This document shows, piece after piece, positions 33,905 through 46,176 of a stretch of 64,000 bases of DNA (positions within the stretch are counted from its first letter, which is position 1; every line of letters begins with the position of its first letter). Source of the DNA: Coptis chinensis. Lineage: Eukaryota; Streptophyta; Magnoliopsida; Ranunculales; Ranunculaceae. Under the pieces are notes generated by a model. That model was not told the origin of the DNA. It saw nothing but the letters and a program-made list of their open reading frames with translations, and made no database searches. The position numbers and the translations under genes are program-made. The stretch is from contig CM027378.1 in the NCBI GenBank assembly GCA_015680905.1, positions 59,297,501 to 59,361,500 of the forward strand. The letters are read 5' to 3'.

Positions 33905-34347
33905 ATTTTGGCTGAGCACGACTGGCGCCTTGCCAAGGCAAAACACGAGCGCCCCCCACGCTGAAACGCCTAGACCTCGAGGTTTTCCCTGGCTACCATT
34001 GCCACTACCAAGGCTAAATTGAGCGACTGCACCCAAGCTGGCTGGAACTTTGAACTTGAACTGGCGATACCTGCTACCTAGGCCTATTGCGAAGCGACGA
34101 AGCCCTCTGCTGAAATTGCCCGATTTCCACAGGTTTGTTTCAAATTTCCATTTCTTCATAGTTTTCAGTGTTTTAACTTGTAATACACACTGAGCACGCG
34201 TAAACAATACGATATTCATAAGCGAAGCAAGGAGGCATTCAGGTACTCTTTTCTTCCACACCTTGCATCTCCTGTTAGAGGTTCATACTAGCATATCAGG
34301 ATTGTTTGGAGTGTTGTTGTGTTTTGTTAAGATTGGCCTAGCCTTGC
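33905..34347 (+). other. Element D leader
   Basis: GC-rich leader with GAGCGCC, CCAAGGC and CCTAGGCCTATT words shared with B's leader (40127-40310). The TGGCGCC primer site is not clearly preserved. Confidence 0.55.
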
Positions 34348-34806
34348 ATGAGATTAAGGTCAGGCCGAAGAAAAATGCCTAACGTAATCAACCGGCAACG
34401 TCAACAAACACGCCTTTCTAGTATACCACACACACCACCTGAAGTAATGGCTAAAGAAAGAGAGTCTCCTCTCTCTGACTTTTACAAAGCCTTGAACGAT
34501 AGCCCTGAATTTTGCATCGTTCTATTAGACCAAGTGGGGGATTTCCGAATCCCCCCAAATATATTTAATTTGTTACCCGTTTTTCATGGGTTAGACCATG
34601 AAAGCCTTATCAGCACATGTGTAGGATTGACCAAGTCCTTACTACATTCCACCATCCTACGGTTGGTGTTGAACAAATTAAATTAAGGGTATTTCCCTTC
34701 ACTTTAGCCGATAAGGCGGCGTCTTGGTTAACTGCCCAAGCGCCAAATTTTGTGGACTCGTGGGCTAAACTTGTTCAACTGTTTATGGAACAATTTTATC
34801 CACCAC
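34348..34806 (+). pseudogene. Element D gag fragment
   Basis: Starts MRLRSGRRKMPNVINRQRQ. It carries VGDFRIPPNIFNLLPVFHGL and FPFTLADKAASWLTAQAPN and stops abruptly at FMEQFYPP, where sequence jumps into the 3' LTR. Broken. Confidence 0.8.
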
Positions 34807-35352
34807 TAAACCTCCATTAGAGGGGTTTGATGAAACCTTGATGAAAACTTGATTGTGTAGTGTAAAATCGTTGTAAGAGTCTATTCCACTCTAGAAGGTC
34901 GTTGATTCGCCATGAGAATGGGTGGACTTCCTCACATGCTAGTTATGAATTGGTAGAGATGCCATGTATAATTAGGGATTAGAACGACCAATTCTTACCG
35001 TAAGAACGTAAGAATTGGATTACAACAATCTATGATAGTTTCTTAAGTTGGATTCAAGGTGGATTCAATTCCCCCCTAATTCTTATTCTAGATTCAAACT
35101 TTAGTATTTCGTAGCATTTCATAGTATAATTCGTAAAACTCTCATTGCTTTGGTAGAATTGATAGTCGTAGGAAACTTGAATGCTAAAGAACTAGGAGTG
35201 GAACGAATCTTCTATTCCAACTCTACTTCAATAGTATCGAGAGTAGAAATCTTTGATAATCAATAGTAGACGATAAAGTTTTAGTTTTACTTGTGTTTGA
35301 ATTTCATCGTTTATTCGTAAGTAGAATTATATTCAATTTTATCCTTTTATCA
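34807..35352 (+). repeat. Element D 3' LTR, last third only
   Basis: Starts AAACCTCCATTAGAGGGG and ends TTTTATCA before TACCT. The first part of this LTR was lost with the interior. Confidence 0.75.
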
Positions 35353-35548
35353 TACCTCTTCAAAGAGCAGCCATTACTATGCTTCACACAGATTGCTCCG
35401 TTGGGTTTTGGACTCCATATAGTCTGGTAGATGAACAGGATGACCAAAACTCAAATTTTGAACATTTCTTTAATGAACATGTCTTGCAGAACATTTTTAA
35501 TCCCATGGAAGGCGTTCAATTTCTTCATCAAGGCATGCGGGAACTACA

Positions 35549-36809
35549 TGTAGGAACCGTTATGGTTGCACCGAATGTTTACTAACCGCGAAAACCCACG
35601 CGTAGCGGAATAAGGGGTTCTCACGGTTTTGGATAGAAATCATACCTTTAGATCAGCTAAGATAACTCTGAGAATCCAAGATCTATGAATCCAAATCAAC
35701 CTCTTAATCTTCTGTTGTATTCCTATCAATGGAATGGACGTTGTGTGAGTAACGATTTACCACCCTCTTCTTTTTCTCTTGGCCACTCTCACTCACAGAA
35801 TTTGGAACCGATTTTAGATCTACTTTTCTTAAGCAAAAACTTCGTTAAAAACGGCCAGAGAAAGAGGTTTCTATTTATAGGCTACAACAGGGACCATGAG
35901 GAGAAATTAGGGTTGGGCCTCCTGACTGGCTTGGGCTTCCCATGTTCGCCCAGAACACGCGGCCCAAGTCCGTCAACAAATGGCTTATTCCACTAAAGGC
36001 CATTGTTGCACTACCACCTTAATCCCAAATTACGTGTTACGTTTATAGGCTCCATATTATATGCTTGTTGATCTCCCCGTGTTTAAGATATCGAATGCTC
36101 GTTGATTAACTCAAGTTACTGACAACTACATTAATAAACTTCTTATATCCTTGAGCAGTACCACTCAACCTCATTGTCATGCCGAATTAAATCCACCTGC
36201 AGGGTTTACATGACAATCCTTATGAGCTCCTCAAGGGGACATCATCAACCCGACTTCTTCCGGGTCACGGATTCCTTCTATAATCAACAGCACACCTTAC
36301 ATACAATATCATTACCCAATCCATCGAGTTTGTTGATTCACAAATGAATCTCACTCATTGATGATTTAAAGCAATGTACAATGCACGTAAGTGCCCGTTA
36401 TTATATCCGGATTAAAAGGACAAGCATCCATAATAACAGAGGTGTTTGTTATCTTATATAGTCAGTATAAAGAGAAACAACCTCACTTGGTCCTGTCTAA
36501 TACACACAAAGTGTACTAGTGTAATCCTGTAGTCACGATAGACTAATACCAAATTATACTACAACCGTACCAATAGTTTGTCCAAATCCATTTAGGTTGT
36601 GAACGTTTACTTATACTTTATAAGGTACTGATGATATGATCTTCTGTGTGTCACCACACACCATATCATCTACAACATAAAGTATTAGACACATGCATAT
36701 AACTAATAACATATATAATATGTATAATATTTGCCCATATGATTCTCATTCAAAATATAAAGAATTAGAGTTAATATAAAAGTAATGCTTTTATTATATA
36801 ACCCTATCA
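35549..36809 (-). mobile_element. Copia-like solo LTR (1,261 bp)
   Basis: Plus-strand ends are TGTAGGAACCG and CCCTATCA, with duplication CTACA at 35544-35548 and 36810-36814. Read on the minus strand it starts TGATAGGGTTATATAA and has a TATA box CTATAAATAG (35871-35880), which sets the orientation. No coding sequence. The Copia call rests on length and style only and is uncertain. Confidence 0.75.
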
Positions 36810-37042
36810 CTACACGCACGTCAGGAAATCATCATCAAAAGTCTTATGTTGATCAAGTGGCAATCTTGGAAACTCACTCTCAATCATTAGAAAATCACAC
36901 TCTTCTAATAGAGAATCAAACTACGATCTCTAGCAACCAGGGGGCCCTTCAACTCCAATTTAGCCAACAAATTGATGAACTGAACAGTGTTGTCCTTGAT
37001 CTGCATTCCTATCACCATCCTCATCATCATTTTGAACCTTGA

Positions 37043-37523
37043 TTTTCTACTATAAAAAAAAATAAATAAATAAATAAAAGGGTTGCATTCTGTTTTTACA
37101 AAACTCAACTTTCCCCAAAATAAATAAAATAAAATAATTATTATTAAGTGTTTCGTCGTGTGCTCCTTTAATTAATATTGTTGTTATTTTTCTGTCCTCT
37201 ATTATAAACTAGACATACTAGAATTATCAGAATTCACATTGTTGTATCCAATAATCAAATTTTAACATGTATATTAAATTTGATTACAGGAGGAGTCTAT
37301 CTTCTTCCATACTCTGTCATCCATCTAATCAAACTTTATTGGGCATTTTTCTTCAGAACCATCTTTATCCATTACGCGTGGGCGACATACTTGATTTCTT
37401 TCCGATTGGACTCTTACGTTGCTATTCACAACGTGGCTACTTCATTTTGGACGCTTCCTCACATACACTGATTGATAGTCTGTTAGGAATCTTTGCATTA
37501 CCCATCACTCTACTCCATCACAC
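37043..37523. other. Element A spacer between env-position ORFs 2 and 3
   Basis: AT-rich, with no gene I can support. Short frames at 37267-37520 resemble no known protein. Confidence 0.45.
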
Positions 37524-38035
37524 ATGGCTTCTTCATCAAACGTAGCATCTTTATCAAGCATGGCACCTTCGAAAATCATACCTGAGCAATCCTTTCAAGC
37601 TACTATGGATTCCAATGCTTATTGTCTTCATTTCCGTGAATACATTACTAACATCGGGTGGTCTTCCTTTGTTATTCGCCCTAACCAAACTTATTCTCCA
37701 AGTTTGGCGGCCTACTTTTATGCTAATATGGGAGATACACTAGCATTTAATGTTGCTCATGGCTTTTTCTTAGACGGATTCACAATCCAAGTTGGTGGCA
37801 CACACCATGTCTTTTCAGAGCCAACGCCTGCCCTAACTTTGGATCTTCCATATCACGAGGCGGCAGCAACATGGCCATACATTTTTCACAACTTTACTCG
37901 TTCCTTTTCATGGCTTGCTTTTCGCGCAACATACGGTGATGGTCTTGAAATTAAAGATGAAGGAACTAAACTTGGCAAATGGCCAGACATCACCATTCTC
38001 TTAGCCAGCATGACCATGAACGTGGGAAATGCGAT

Positions 38036-39124
38036 TGACCTTGCCCTTTTTGTGTATGTAAATGGTGTATGGATGATATAGATAGATGATGTAGATGGAT
38101 GATGGTCGTTAAACAAAATAGAAGCGTATCAAAACCTAATTATCCCTCAATAAGTAAATGATGAGTAGGGTATCGTTCCACTTTTAAGTGTATGTTATGT
38201 GGAGGACAAGACTGGAAAGGCGGTTTAAGGGATTAAAAACTATGATTGTAGAGATTCTAGATTCTAATGCTAAACGAAACTAAATTAACTAAACTATTGG
38301 AAATTTATAAGAGAGGGAATTCAAGAGATTAGAATCCACCAATACTTTTAATCTATGACATTCTGCTTCATGGTTGTTCTTATAAGTAGACTACAATTAG
38401 GCAATCGAGCGAGTGTCGATGCCCTCTTGGACGAAACATCGTTAACAATTAACTCTAGTTAAGGTTGTTCCTATGTTTATGCTATTAATATCTTCTTTCC
38501 TTTTATGTAAGCTCGAGCAGCCATTCAATGTATTACTGGGAGCAACATTAAGGAGTACTTCCTAATAGGGCGGCCATTCAATGAATCACCACTTAAGGCA
38601 AACACAAAGAATACTTCTCCTAGGCAGCCACTCCCTGAGCTACCCCTTCTAAGGCAACACAAAGAATACTTCCCTAACTCTAAATAACTATACTACTAGA
38701 AGAAAAGTAAAGAACACTAGCATAATATTAATATTGTAAAACATAAATTCTATTCTATACTTCTATTCCCTGGTGTGGGCAATGGAACTAATAACTAAAA
38801 ATATAAAGAACTAACCTGATTGAAGAACACCATGAACCAGAAGAATCATTAAACCTTAAGCACTGGTTTCATCTCCTCCCTTGAAGGAGAAGATTAGCTT
38901 TCTATAAAGATGGAAGAACACGAAGAACGAGAAGAAGAAGAGTCAAAGAACAAAAGACTAGAAAGACTAATTTATTAAGACTCAGCTAGTTAAAATCGAA
39001 TCTTTTATTATTAATCTCTCTCTGCCTCAAGTTCTAGAGACAAGAATATAAGTGAATTGGCATATTACATGAGGCACTTAGGTCCTCTATTTATAGGGGT
39101 TACAATGAGTTCTAGAAGCATTCT
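38036..39124 (-). repeat. Element R 3' LTR, truncated
   Basis: Matches 53776-54866. Begins TGACCTTG and stops at TTCTAGAAGCATTC, where B's LTR starts. The LTR TATA box (CTATAAATAG on the minus strand) is at 39087-39096. Confidence 0.8.
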
Positions 39125-39950
39125 AAAGACTATATCTTTGGACTCAAGCCTTGGATTTGGGCCTACCTTATGTCAAAACGACCGGCTCGGAAAGAGCTTT
39201 CCAATGGTTCAAGACTTGACCCAATCAGAAGAGCAAAAGTGGACAAAAAGTCTGCTGAAGTCAAAGCCAACTGAAACAGGCTCTGTGGACTGAAGAAATT
39301 GGGCTTTGGGCTCGATTTTCCTGCCCAAAACATGGCTCCTCGACCCATGCACGAAATTGTGGATTTGGTCTCCTCCTTTACATAAAACAAGACTTAGCTC
39401 TTCAGAAAAAGATAGTTAGATAGCTTAGAATATAAAAGTAGCCATTAAAATAACTTGTAGATCTAGTTTTTGAATTCAATTAGTTAAATTAATTAGTTTC
39501 ATACATTGTTTTAGATTAATTCTTTGAATCATAGTTCATCATTGATTAGATAAATAAAATAGTTATTTCTTGTTCATTTCGATTTTGTCATTTAAAATTG
39601 TTAGATCTAATTTCAGTTGTTGTTATTCAATTCTTAGTTATTAATTTAAAATTCAATTATTGTTTAGTTAAATTTAATAAAGTTATAATCTTTATATTAC
39701 GTATAGTTTTAATTCACATCGTAGTATAATTCCTACCATTGCTCTCATTAGACTTTGAATAGATTAGTCAATCTAGGAAACTTGAATGCTAAAGAACTAA
39801 GAGTGGAACGAACTTTTTACTCCACTCTATTTCAATAGAAGTGAGAGTATAGAAATCTTTGATAGCAACGCGTAATTAAGTTTAGTTTCACTTGCGTTTT
39901 GAGTTTCATCGTTCATTTCGTAGGTAAATTATTCAATTTTACGTTTATCA
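39125..39950 (+). repeat. Element B 5' LTR, missing its first part
   Basis: Matches 52197-53020 and ends ACGTTTATCA before the primer site. The first 275 bp or so of the LTR are replaced by R's LTR. Confidence 0.85.
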
Positions 39951-39966
39951 AATGGCGCCACTGCCA
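39951..39966 (+). other. Element B primer binding site, tRNA-Asp type
   Basis: AATGGCGCCACTGCCA directly after the LTR end, the same site as in C. Confidence 0.85.
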
Positions 39967-40126
39967 TCTTAGTACTCTTTAGTATTGTTTTTTGTAGACT
40001 TGATAGTTTTTCAAAGTCCCATAACCTACCCACCCTTGTTTGGATTCTCATTGTGGTTGTCTGTTTCAGCTTTGCAAATTTCCACGAAAAATTACTTTCG
40101 GGCACTGCATACAGGCAAGCCAAAGT

Positions 40127-40300
40127 GGAGCGCACCCTGCGCCCACACGCCTGGAATCCCACCCTTTGGCTGAGCGCCACCTGTGCCCTACCAAGGCCAA
40201 CTTGGAGTGCTACCTGCGCTCACACGCCTGGAATTCCAACTTTTGCTTGAGCGCGACCTGCGCCCTTCCTAGGCCTATTCTGAGCGCACCTGCGCCCTCT
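40127..40300 (+). repeat. Compound GC-rich repeat in B's leader
   Basis: A 77-bp unit (44 + 33 bp) occurs twice, plus the start of a third. Each half begins GAG(C/T)GC(n)ACCTG(C/T)GC; the long halves contain ACACGCCTGGAAT(T/C)CCA and the short ones CCTA(c/g)...AGGCC. The open frame through it (40040-40483) looks like a repeat artefact rather than a gene. Confidence 0.7.
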
Positions 40301-40540
40301 ACTGAAACTGCCCGATTTCTACAAGTTTGTTTCGAACTTCCATTTCTTCAAAGTTTTCAGTGTTCTAACTTGTTATATACACTGAGCACGCATAAACAAG
40401 ACGCTATTCATAAGCGAAGCAAGGAGGCTTTCAGGTACTCTTTTCTTCCACACCTCGCATCTTCTGTTAGAGGTTCATACTAGCATATTAGGATTGTTTG
40501 GAGTGTTATTGTTTTGCATTAATATTGGTCTTAGCCTTGC

Positions 40541-41960
40541 ATGAGATTAAAGTCAGGCTGAAGAAAAACACCTAATATAATTAACCGACAACGTCAACAA
40601 ACACGCCTTTCTAGTATACCACTCACTTCACCTCTAGCTAACACACCACACACCACACCTGAGATTATGGCTGAAGAAAGAGAGTCTCCTCTCTCAGACT
40701 TTTACAAAGCCTTGAGCGATAGCCTAAAATCTTGCATCGTTCTATTAGACCCAGTGGGGGATTTCCGAATCCCCCCAAATATATTTAATTTGTTACCCGT
40801 TTTTCATGGGTTAGACCATGAAAAACCTTATCAGCACATGCGTAGGATTGACCAAGTCCTTACTACTTTTCACCATCCTTCGGTTGGTGCTGAACAAATT
40901 AAACTGAGGGTATTTCCCTCCACCTTAGATGATAAGGCGGCGTCTTGGTTAACTGCCCAAGCGCCTAATTCTGTGGACTCATGGGTTAAACTTGTTCAAT
41001 TGTTTATGGAACCTTTTTACCCACCACTGAAGACCGATGAAATGCTTTCCAAGATTCATTTCTTTCGATAGAATCCTCATGAATCATTTTCAGAGGCTTG
41101 GAATCGTTTCACCGACCTACTTATAGAGTGTCCACACCATAACCTCGCGAAAGACATGTTAGTTCGTGCATTTTTCAAAGGACTTCTACACCACCATAAA
41201 GAAGTCCTTGACATAATGAATGGGGGTAGTTTCTTAAGTAAAGGAGCCTCGGAGGCTTATAAATTTTTAGAAGATCAGACTAAGCGGAATAATAATTGGG
41301 GGGGTAGTGATGATATCTCCCATTCCACTAGTTCTTCTACAACAGCTAAAGTTGCCGGTATGTTTGAGATGCAACCCGATCCAGAACTTAAAAATTTAAT
41401 CGAATCTCTAACTAAAAAGGTAGAGGCTATTTCTGTCCAACAAAAACTTATCCCCGTCATGAATGTCAACTCCAACCCATGTAATTTCTATTTGAGTCCA
41501 GAGCACCCCGACTCCTATTGTCCTTTCGTTTACGAACAACAAACATTACAACAAGATAACGTTTGCTCAATTAATAGTTATCCTATTCCTAACGCCCCTT
41601 GGAGACAACACCCCAACTTCAGTTAGAGAAATAATTAACAAGTAACAACTCTAGGATTTAATAATCAAAATGTTAGCCAAGCAAACAATTATAACCAACC
41701 TCCACCACGACAAGGACAAGGTCAGGGTAATTATAATAATTATAACAACCAAGTGCAACCACGACAAGGAGAATGACAAGGTCAGGGTAATTATAATAAT
41801 TATAACAATAATAATTATAATGCAAATCGAGGTATCGTTCCGGTTAATAATAATAACTATCACAACCTACCCATAAATAATCAACGTGACATAGTTCCTG
41901 TCACACAATCTATAGCTAACACTCTTCCACAACCAGATCATTTCGATACCTTTATGCAAT
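40541..41960 (+). pseudogene. Element B gag region
   Basis: Starts at ATGAGATTAAAG. The capsid core reads DPVGDFRIPPNIFNLLPVFH, HMRRIDQVLTTFHHPSVGAE and LLHHHKEVLDIMNGGSFLSK, then a Cys/His-poor Asn/Gln-rich tail with a duplicated block (GGTCAGGGTAATTATAATAA at 41722 and 41780). Broken in a few places. Confidence 0.85.
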
Positions 41961-41974
41961 CTCAACAATAGATT

Positions 41975-43260
41975 TTGCAAGCCATTCAACTTTCCTTGCA
42001 GCAGCTAGATCAAGAGAAAGTACAACCCAAAGGTGTGTTTCCAGGACAAGCGATACCTAACCTTAAAACACCAAACATAGCCTTTGAGGTGAACGGTAAT
42101 ACTAGTATGGAAAATGTAAACGTAGGTGAGCTAAATGCTATCACCACTCTCCATTCTGGTAGAGTGGTTGACAACAATATAACTATGCCTATAGTTACCC
42201 CACAAGTAGTCCCTACACAGGAGATTGAACTAGATACCGAAATGGAAACTGAAGAGCCTACCCCTGTAGAGGTACCAGTTAAACCACAACCTAAGAAACA
42301 AAAAGCAAAGGTTAGACATCCAATTGAACCATACGCTAAGCATAGAGAGACACCACCGTTTCCCCAGAAATTAGCTATGTTAAATAGAGATACAAACTTT
42401 GACGAGATTAGGGAAGTATTCAAGAATCTAACGATTAACCTACCCTTTCTCGAAGCAATTAAAAAATTACCTCACCACGCTAAGTTTCTTAAGGAGTTGT
42501 GCACTACTAGGCGTAGGACAAATATTCCTAAAGACGCCTTTCTAACTGAACAATTTCTAACTTTAATAGAACATAATGGAATTGTGAAGTACAAGGACCC
42601 TGGTCGTCCTACTATACAATGCACCTTAGAAGATTCTCACACAACCACTGCTTTATTAGACCTGGGGGCAACTGTCAACTTACTCTCGTATTATTTATAC
42701 AAACAAATAGGTCTACAAAAGATGCAACCTACTCAAATGACGTTGCAATTAGCGGATAGGTCTATTAAGTATCCTTAGGGTGTGGTTGAAAACGTGCTAG
42801 TTAAAGTCCAAGATTTCTACTATCTTGCTGATTTTGTTCTCCTCGATACAGAAGTCGTTAATGACTCTGTTCCGATCATCTTAGGGCGTCTATTTTTGGC
42901 AACTGCCAATGCGCTTATAAACTGCCGAAATGGTTCGATGTCCTTGTCTTTTGGCCATCTTTCGGTTGAGGTAAATATTTTTAAAATGATGAAACAGTTA
43001 CCAGATTCATCTATAGATGGAGATATTAGCATGATCGAGAGCTTAGTGCAAGATTACTTTAATAACACGTTTCCAGAAAACCATATGCATAAATTCTTTT
43101 CTTTTGGAAGTTCAGATTTTGTCGATGACTCCTACGTACAAGAAGTTAACACCATCTTCGAGTCTACACAAATCGTGGAACCTTTGGTTGCTCTATATAC
43201 AGAGTTTGAAGACCTGCTACCTAAGCAAGTATTCATTACTCAAGATGAGGACACCCCAGA
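41975..43260 (+). pseudogene. Element B protease region and linker
   Basis: VFKNLTINLPFLEAIKKLPH comes before the protease core ALLDLGATVNLLSYYLYKQI, then DFVLLDTEVVNDSVPIILGR. An acidic linker leads to RT. Confidence 0.85.
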
Positions 43261-44400
43261 AGCTTTTATCGACATACCAACCACCCTGGTACTTAAACCT
43301 CTTCCTCCTGAGTTAAAATATATTCAACTTAATCCGGATGGTAGCCATCCAGTAATTATATCTTCTCTGTTATTTAAGGAGGAAGAGACACGTTTAATCA
43401 GGGTGATTAAGGAACATCGTTCTGTGATTGGTTGGTCCCTAGTCGATATTAAACCCTAATGTATGCACTCACCGTATCCATTTGGAAGATAACGCAAAGA
43501 CTTCTCGCGAACCTCAGCGTCGTTTGAACCCAGCCATGAAAGAAGTGGTCAGGGAAGAAGTCTTACGGTTACTTGATGCGGGTATCATATGCCCAATCTC
43601 TGATAGCGAATGGGTCAGTCCCATTCATGTAGTTCCAAAAAAATCAGGGATTACAATGGTACGTAATGCCAAGGGTGAATATGTTGCCACACATGGTCCT
43701 ATGAAATGGAGGATCTGTATTGATTCTGAGGCGTTTAAATGCCATGACACGAAAGGATCATTTTCCATTACCCTTTATAGATCAAATGCTAGAACGTCTA
43801 GCTGGTCATGCTTTTTACTGTTTTTTCGATGGCTACTCTGGCTATTTCCAAATTATTATTGATATTGATGACCAAGAAAAGACTACCTTTACATGTCCTT
43901 TTGGAACATACGCCTATAAACGAATGCCTTTTGGCCTTTGTAATGCTCCTGGTACCTTCCAGCGGTGTATACTTCATATATTTAGTGACATGGTAGAGCA
44001 TTTCATGGAAGTATTCATGGATGATTTTTCTATCTATGGAGACTCTTTCACTAACTGCCTGTCTAACCTATCTAAGGTTTTGACACGGTGTGAAGAGAAG
44101 AGTCTAGTTTTAAATTGGGAAAAATATCATTTCATGGTAAAAAAAAAGGCATAGTACTAGGTCACATTGTATCTAGTGATGGCATAGAAGTTGATAAGGC
44201 CAAACTAGAAAAGATAGCGACTCTACCTATACCACGGATTGTCTGTGATATTAGAGCCTTTCTAGGTCATGTAGGTTTTTATAGGAGCTTTATCAAAGAT
44301 TTTTCGAAAATAGCTAGGCCGCTAACTAATCTGCTTTTAAAGGATGTCATCTTTGATTTTAATTTTAACTGTAAACATGCTTTTGAAACTTTAAAAGCCT
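43260..44400 (+). pseudogene. Element B reverse transcriptase region
   Basis: LLDAGIICPISDSEWVSPIH, RKDHFPLPFIDQMLERLAGH, MPFGLCNAPGTFQRCILHIF and the catalytic FMDDFSIYG at about 44013. Order and spacing follow Ty3/gypsy RT. Broken in a few places. Confidence 0.9.
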
Positions 44401-44740
44401 CCTTAACTTCTGCACCCATTATACAGCTTCCCGATTGGTCTAAACCTTTCAAACTCATGTGTGATGCTAGTGATTATGTAGTTGGTGCTGTCTTGGGACA
44501 GAAACTAGATAATAAATCCACTGTTATTTATTATGATAGTAAAACTCTAAACGATGCTCAAAGGAATTATACAACTACTGAAAAAGAATTCTTAGTTGTC
44601 GCTTATGCTTTAGATGAGTTTCGTCCTTATTTGGTTGGTTCTAAGACCCTAGTTTACACCGACCATGCAGCCCTTAGGTACCTTCTCGCAAGATGCTAAG
44701 CAGAGATTAATCCGATGGATTCTCCTCCTGCAAGAGTTCA
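44400..44740 (+). pseudogene. Element B RNase H region
   Basis: FKLMCDASDYVVGAVLGQKL, YYDSKTLNDAQRNYTTTEKE and [11 protein letters not shown] carry the expected acidic residues. Confidence 0.85.
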
Positions 44741-46176
44741 CATTAGAAATAAAGGACAAAAGAGGGGTCGAAAACGTAGTTGCCGACCACTTATCTAGAC
44801 TGACAAACGACGATGATAATGATTCAGAGTCCATAACCGACTCTTTTCCTGATGAGTATTTGTATGCTATTTTTTCTACACCATGGTATGCTGACATTGT
44901 GAATTATTTAGTGGCTGATGCTATTCCTTATGATTGGTCAAGAAATAAACGTAAGAAGTTCTTGGCCAGTGTTAAGCTATACTACTGGGATGATCCCTAC
45001 CTTTTTAAGTATTGTACGGATCGGATTATTTGTCGTTGTATTCCCCAGTGGGAATATAATGAGGTTCTCTCATTCTGCCATGAAAAAGAGTGTGGTGGCC
45101 ATTTCAGTGGTATGAAAATAGCTGCTAAAATTCTACAATGTGGGTTTTATTGGCCTACTCTCTTTAAAGATGCCCAAGTGCATTGCAAGGCGTGCATTCA
45201 TTGCCAACAACTTGGGCGAATCACGAAGCGTAATATGATGCCATGGAATCCAATCATGGTTGTAGAAATTTTTGACGTATGGGGCATTGATTTCATGGGT
45301 CCCTTTCCAGTTTCCCACGGCTTCATCTATATTCTAGTTACCGTGGACTACATGTCTAAATGGATAGAGGCCATGGCTTGCCGTAGCAATGACCATAAGA
45401 CAGTTGTGTTTTTTGTTAAAGAGTATATTTTCTATCAATTTGGCATTCCCAAGGCCATCATTAGTGATGGTGGAACACATTTTTGCAACAGAGTTGTTGC
45501 ATCTCTTGTGAAGAAATATGGAGTTACACATAAGGTAGCAACTCCGTATCACCCACAAACTAGCGGACAAGTAGAAGTTTCTAATAGGGAAATCAAAAAG
45601 ATCTTAGAAACAACTGTAAATCCTGATAGGAAAGACTGGTCAAAGCGTCTATCTGATGCCTTATGGGCATATAGGACTGCTTTCAAAACTCCTATAGGTA
45701 TGTCTCCCTTTAGACTTGTATTTGGGAAACCTTGTCATTTGCCCATTGACTTGGAGCACCGTGCTATGTGGGCTATAAAAAGCCTTCACTTCAATTTTGA
45801 TGAGGCGGGTGTCAAGCACAAGTTGCAATTGAATGAGCTTGAAGAAATCCGTAGCGATTCTTATGACCTCGCAAAAGATTATAAAGCTAACATGAAACGT
45901 GTTCATGATAAGCAAATTTTGCCCAAAGAGTTTGTGGTAGGTCAAAAGGTCTTACTTTACAATTCCCATCTACATATTTTTCAGGAAATTAAAACTTCGT
46001 TGAATTTGGTCCTTTTCTGGTTACTGAAGTCACCCCCTTACGGGGCAATCACCTTGGTAAATCCCAAGGACAACAGTACCTTTCAAGTAAATGGCCAACG
46101 GTTGAAACATTTTCATGAGCTATTATCCCCTGATGTAGAGGAAGTCCTTTTACAGGATCCTGTCTATGAGGACTGA
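44740..46176 (+). pseudogene. Element B integrase region, open throughout
   Basis: The zinc domain [20 protein letters not shown] to CKACIHCQQ is followed by the catalytic core [31 protein letters not shown] and [17 protein letters not shown], giving the D, D, E triad. The C-terminus has [20 protein letters not shown], then [20 protein letters not shown]. No chromodomain. Confidence 0.9.

Larger units (their letters stand above)
20216..35352 (+). mobile_element. Element D: truncated Athila element, itself split by element C
   Basis: Starts TGATAAGAGCCC and ends TTTTATCA, with TACCT at 20211-20215 and 35353-35357. Its own DNA is the 5' LTR (20216-21249 plus 33370-33904), a leader and first part of gag (33905-34806), and the last 546 bp of the 3' LTR (34807-35352). 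Most of gag, all of pol and the first part of the 3' LTR are gone in one large deletion. The shared LTR ends differ by roughly 3 percent by eye (about 17 in 535 bp), suggesting an insertion on the order of a million years ago at commonly used plant rates. Confidence 0.75.
19648..37042 (+). pseudogene. Element A env-position ORF 2, split by D and by a Copia-like solo LTR
   Basis: The left piece (19648-20215) has EIVRRGWLPLLYHSTADYSG, then LVFMFYQF and FELTREIISDILQIP, a second copy of the fold seen in ORF 1. It resumes at 35353-35548 (NPMEGVQFLHQGMRELHVGT) and again at 36810-37042, a Gln-rich coiled-coil-like tail with ILETHSQSLENHTLLIENQ. Flanking duplications TACCT and CTACA support the continuity. 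Broken. Function unknown. Confidence 0.6.

Noticed and set aside
20216-35352. Two tandem LTRs of one element at 20216-22907
   Set aside because: The GAGGG duplication and the matching right part at 33370 show instead that C inserted into D's LTR.
35379-35585. Stand-alone 68-codon gene
   Set aside because: It is the middle piece of A's env-position ORF 2 running into the Copia-like solo LTR.
40040-40483. 147-codon frame in B's leader
   Set aside because: It runs through the 77-bp GC-rich tandem repeat and the untranslated leader, with no conserved protein.
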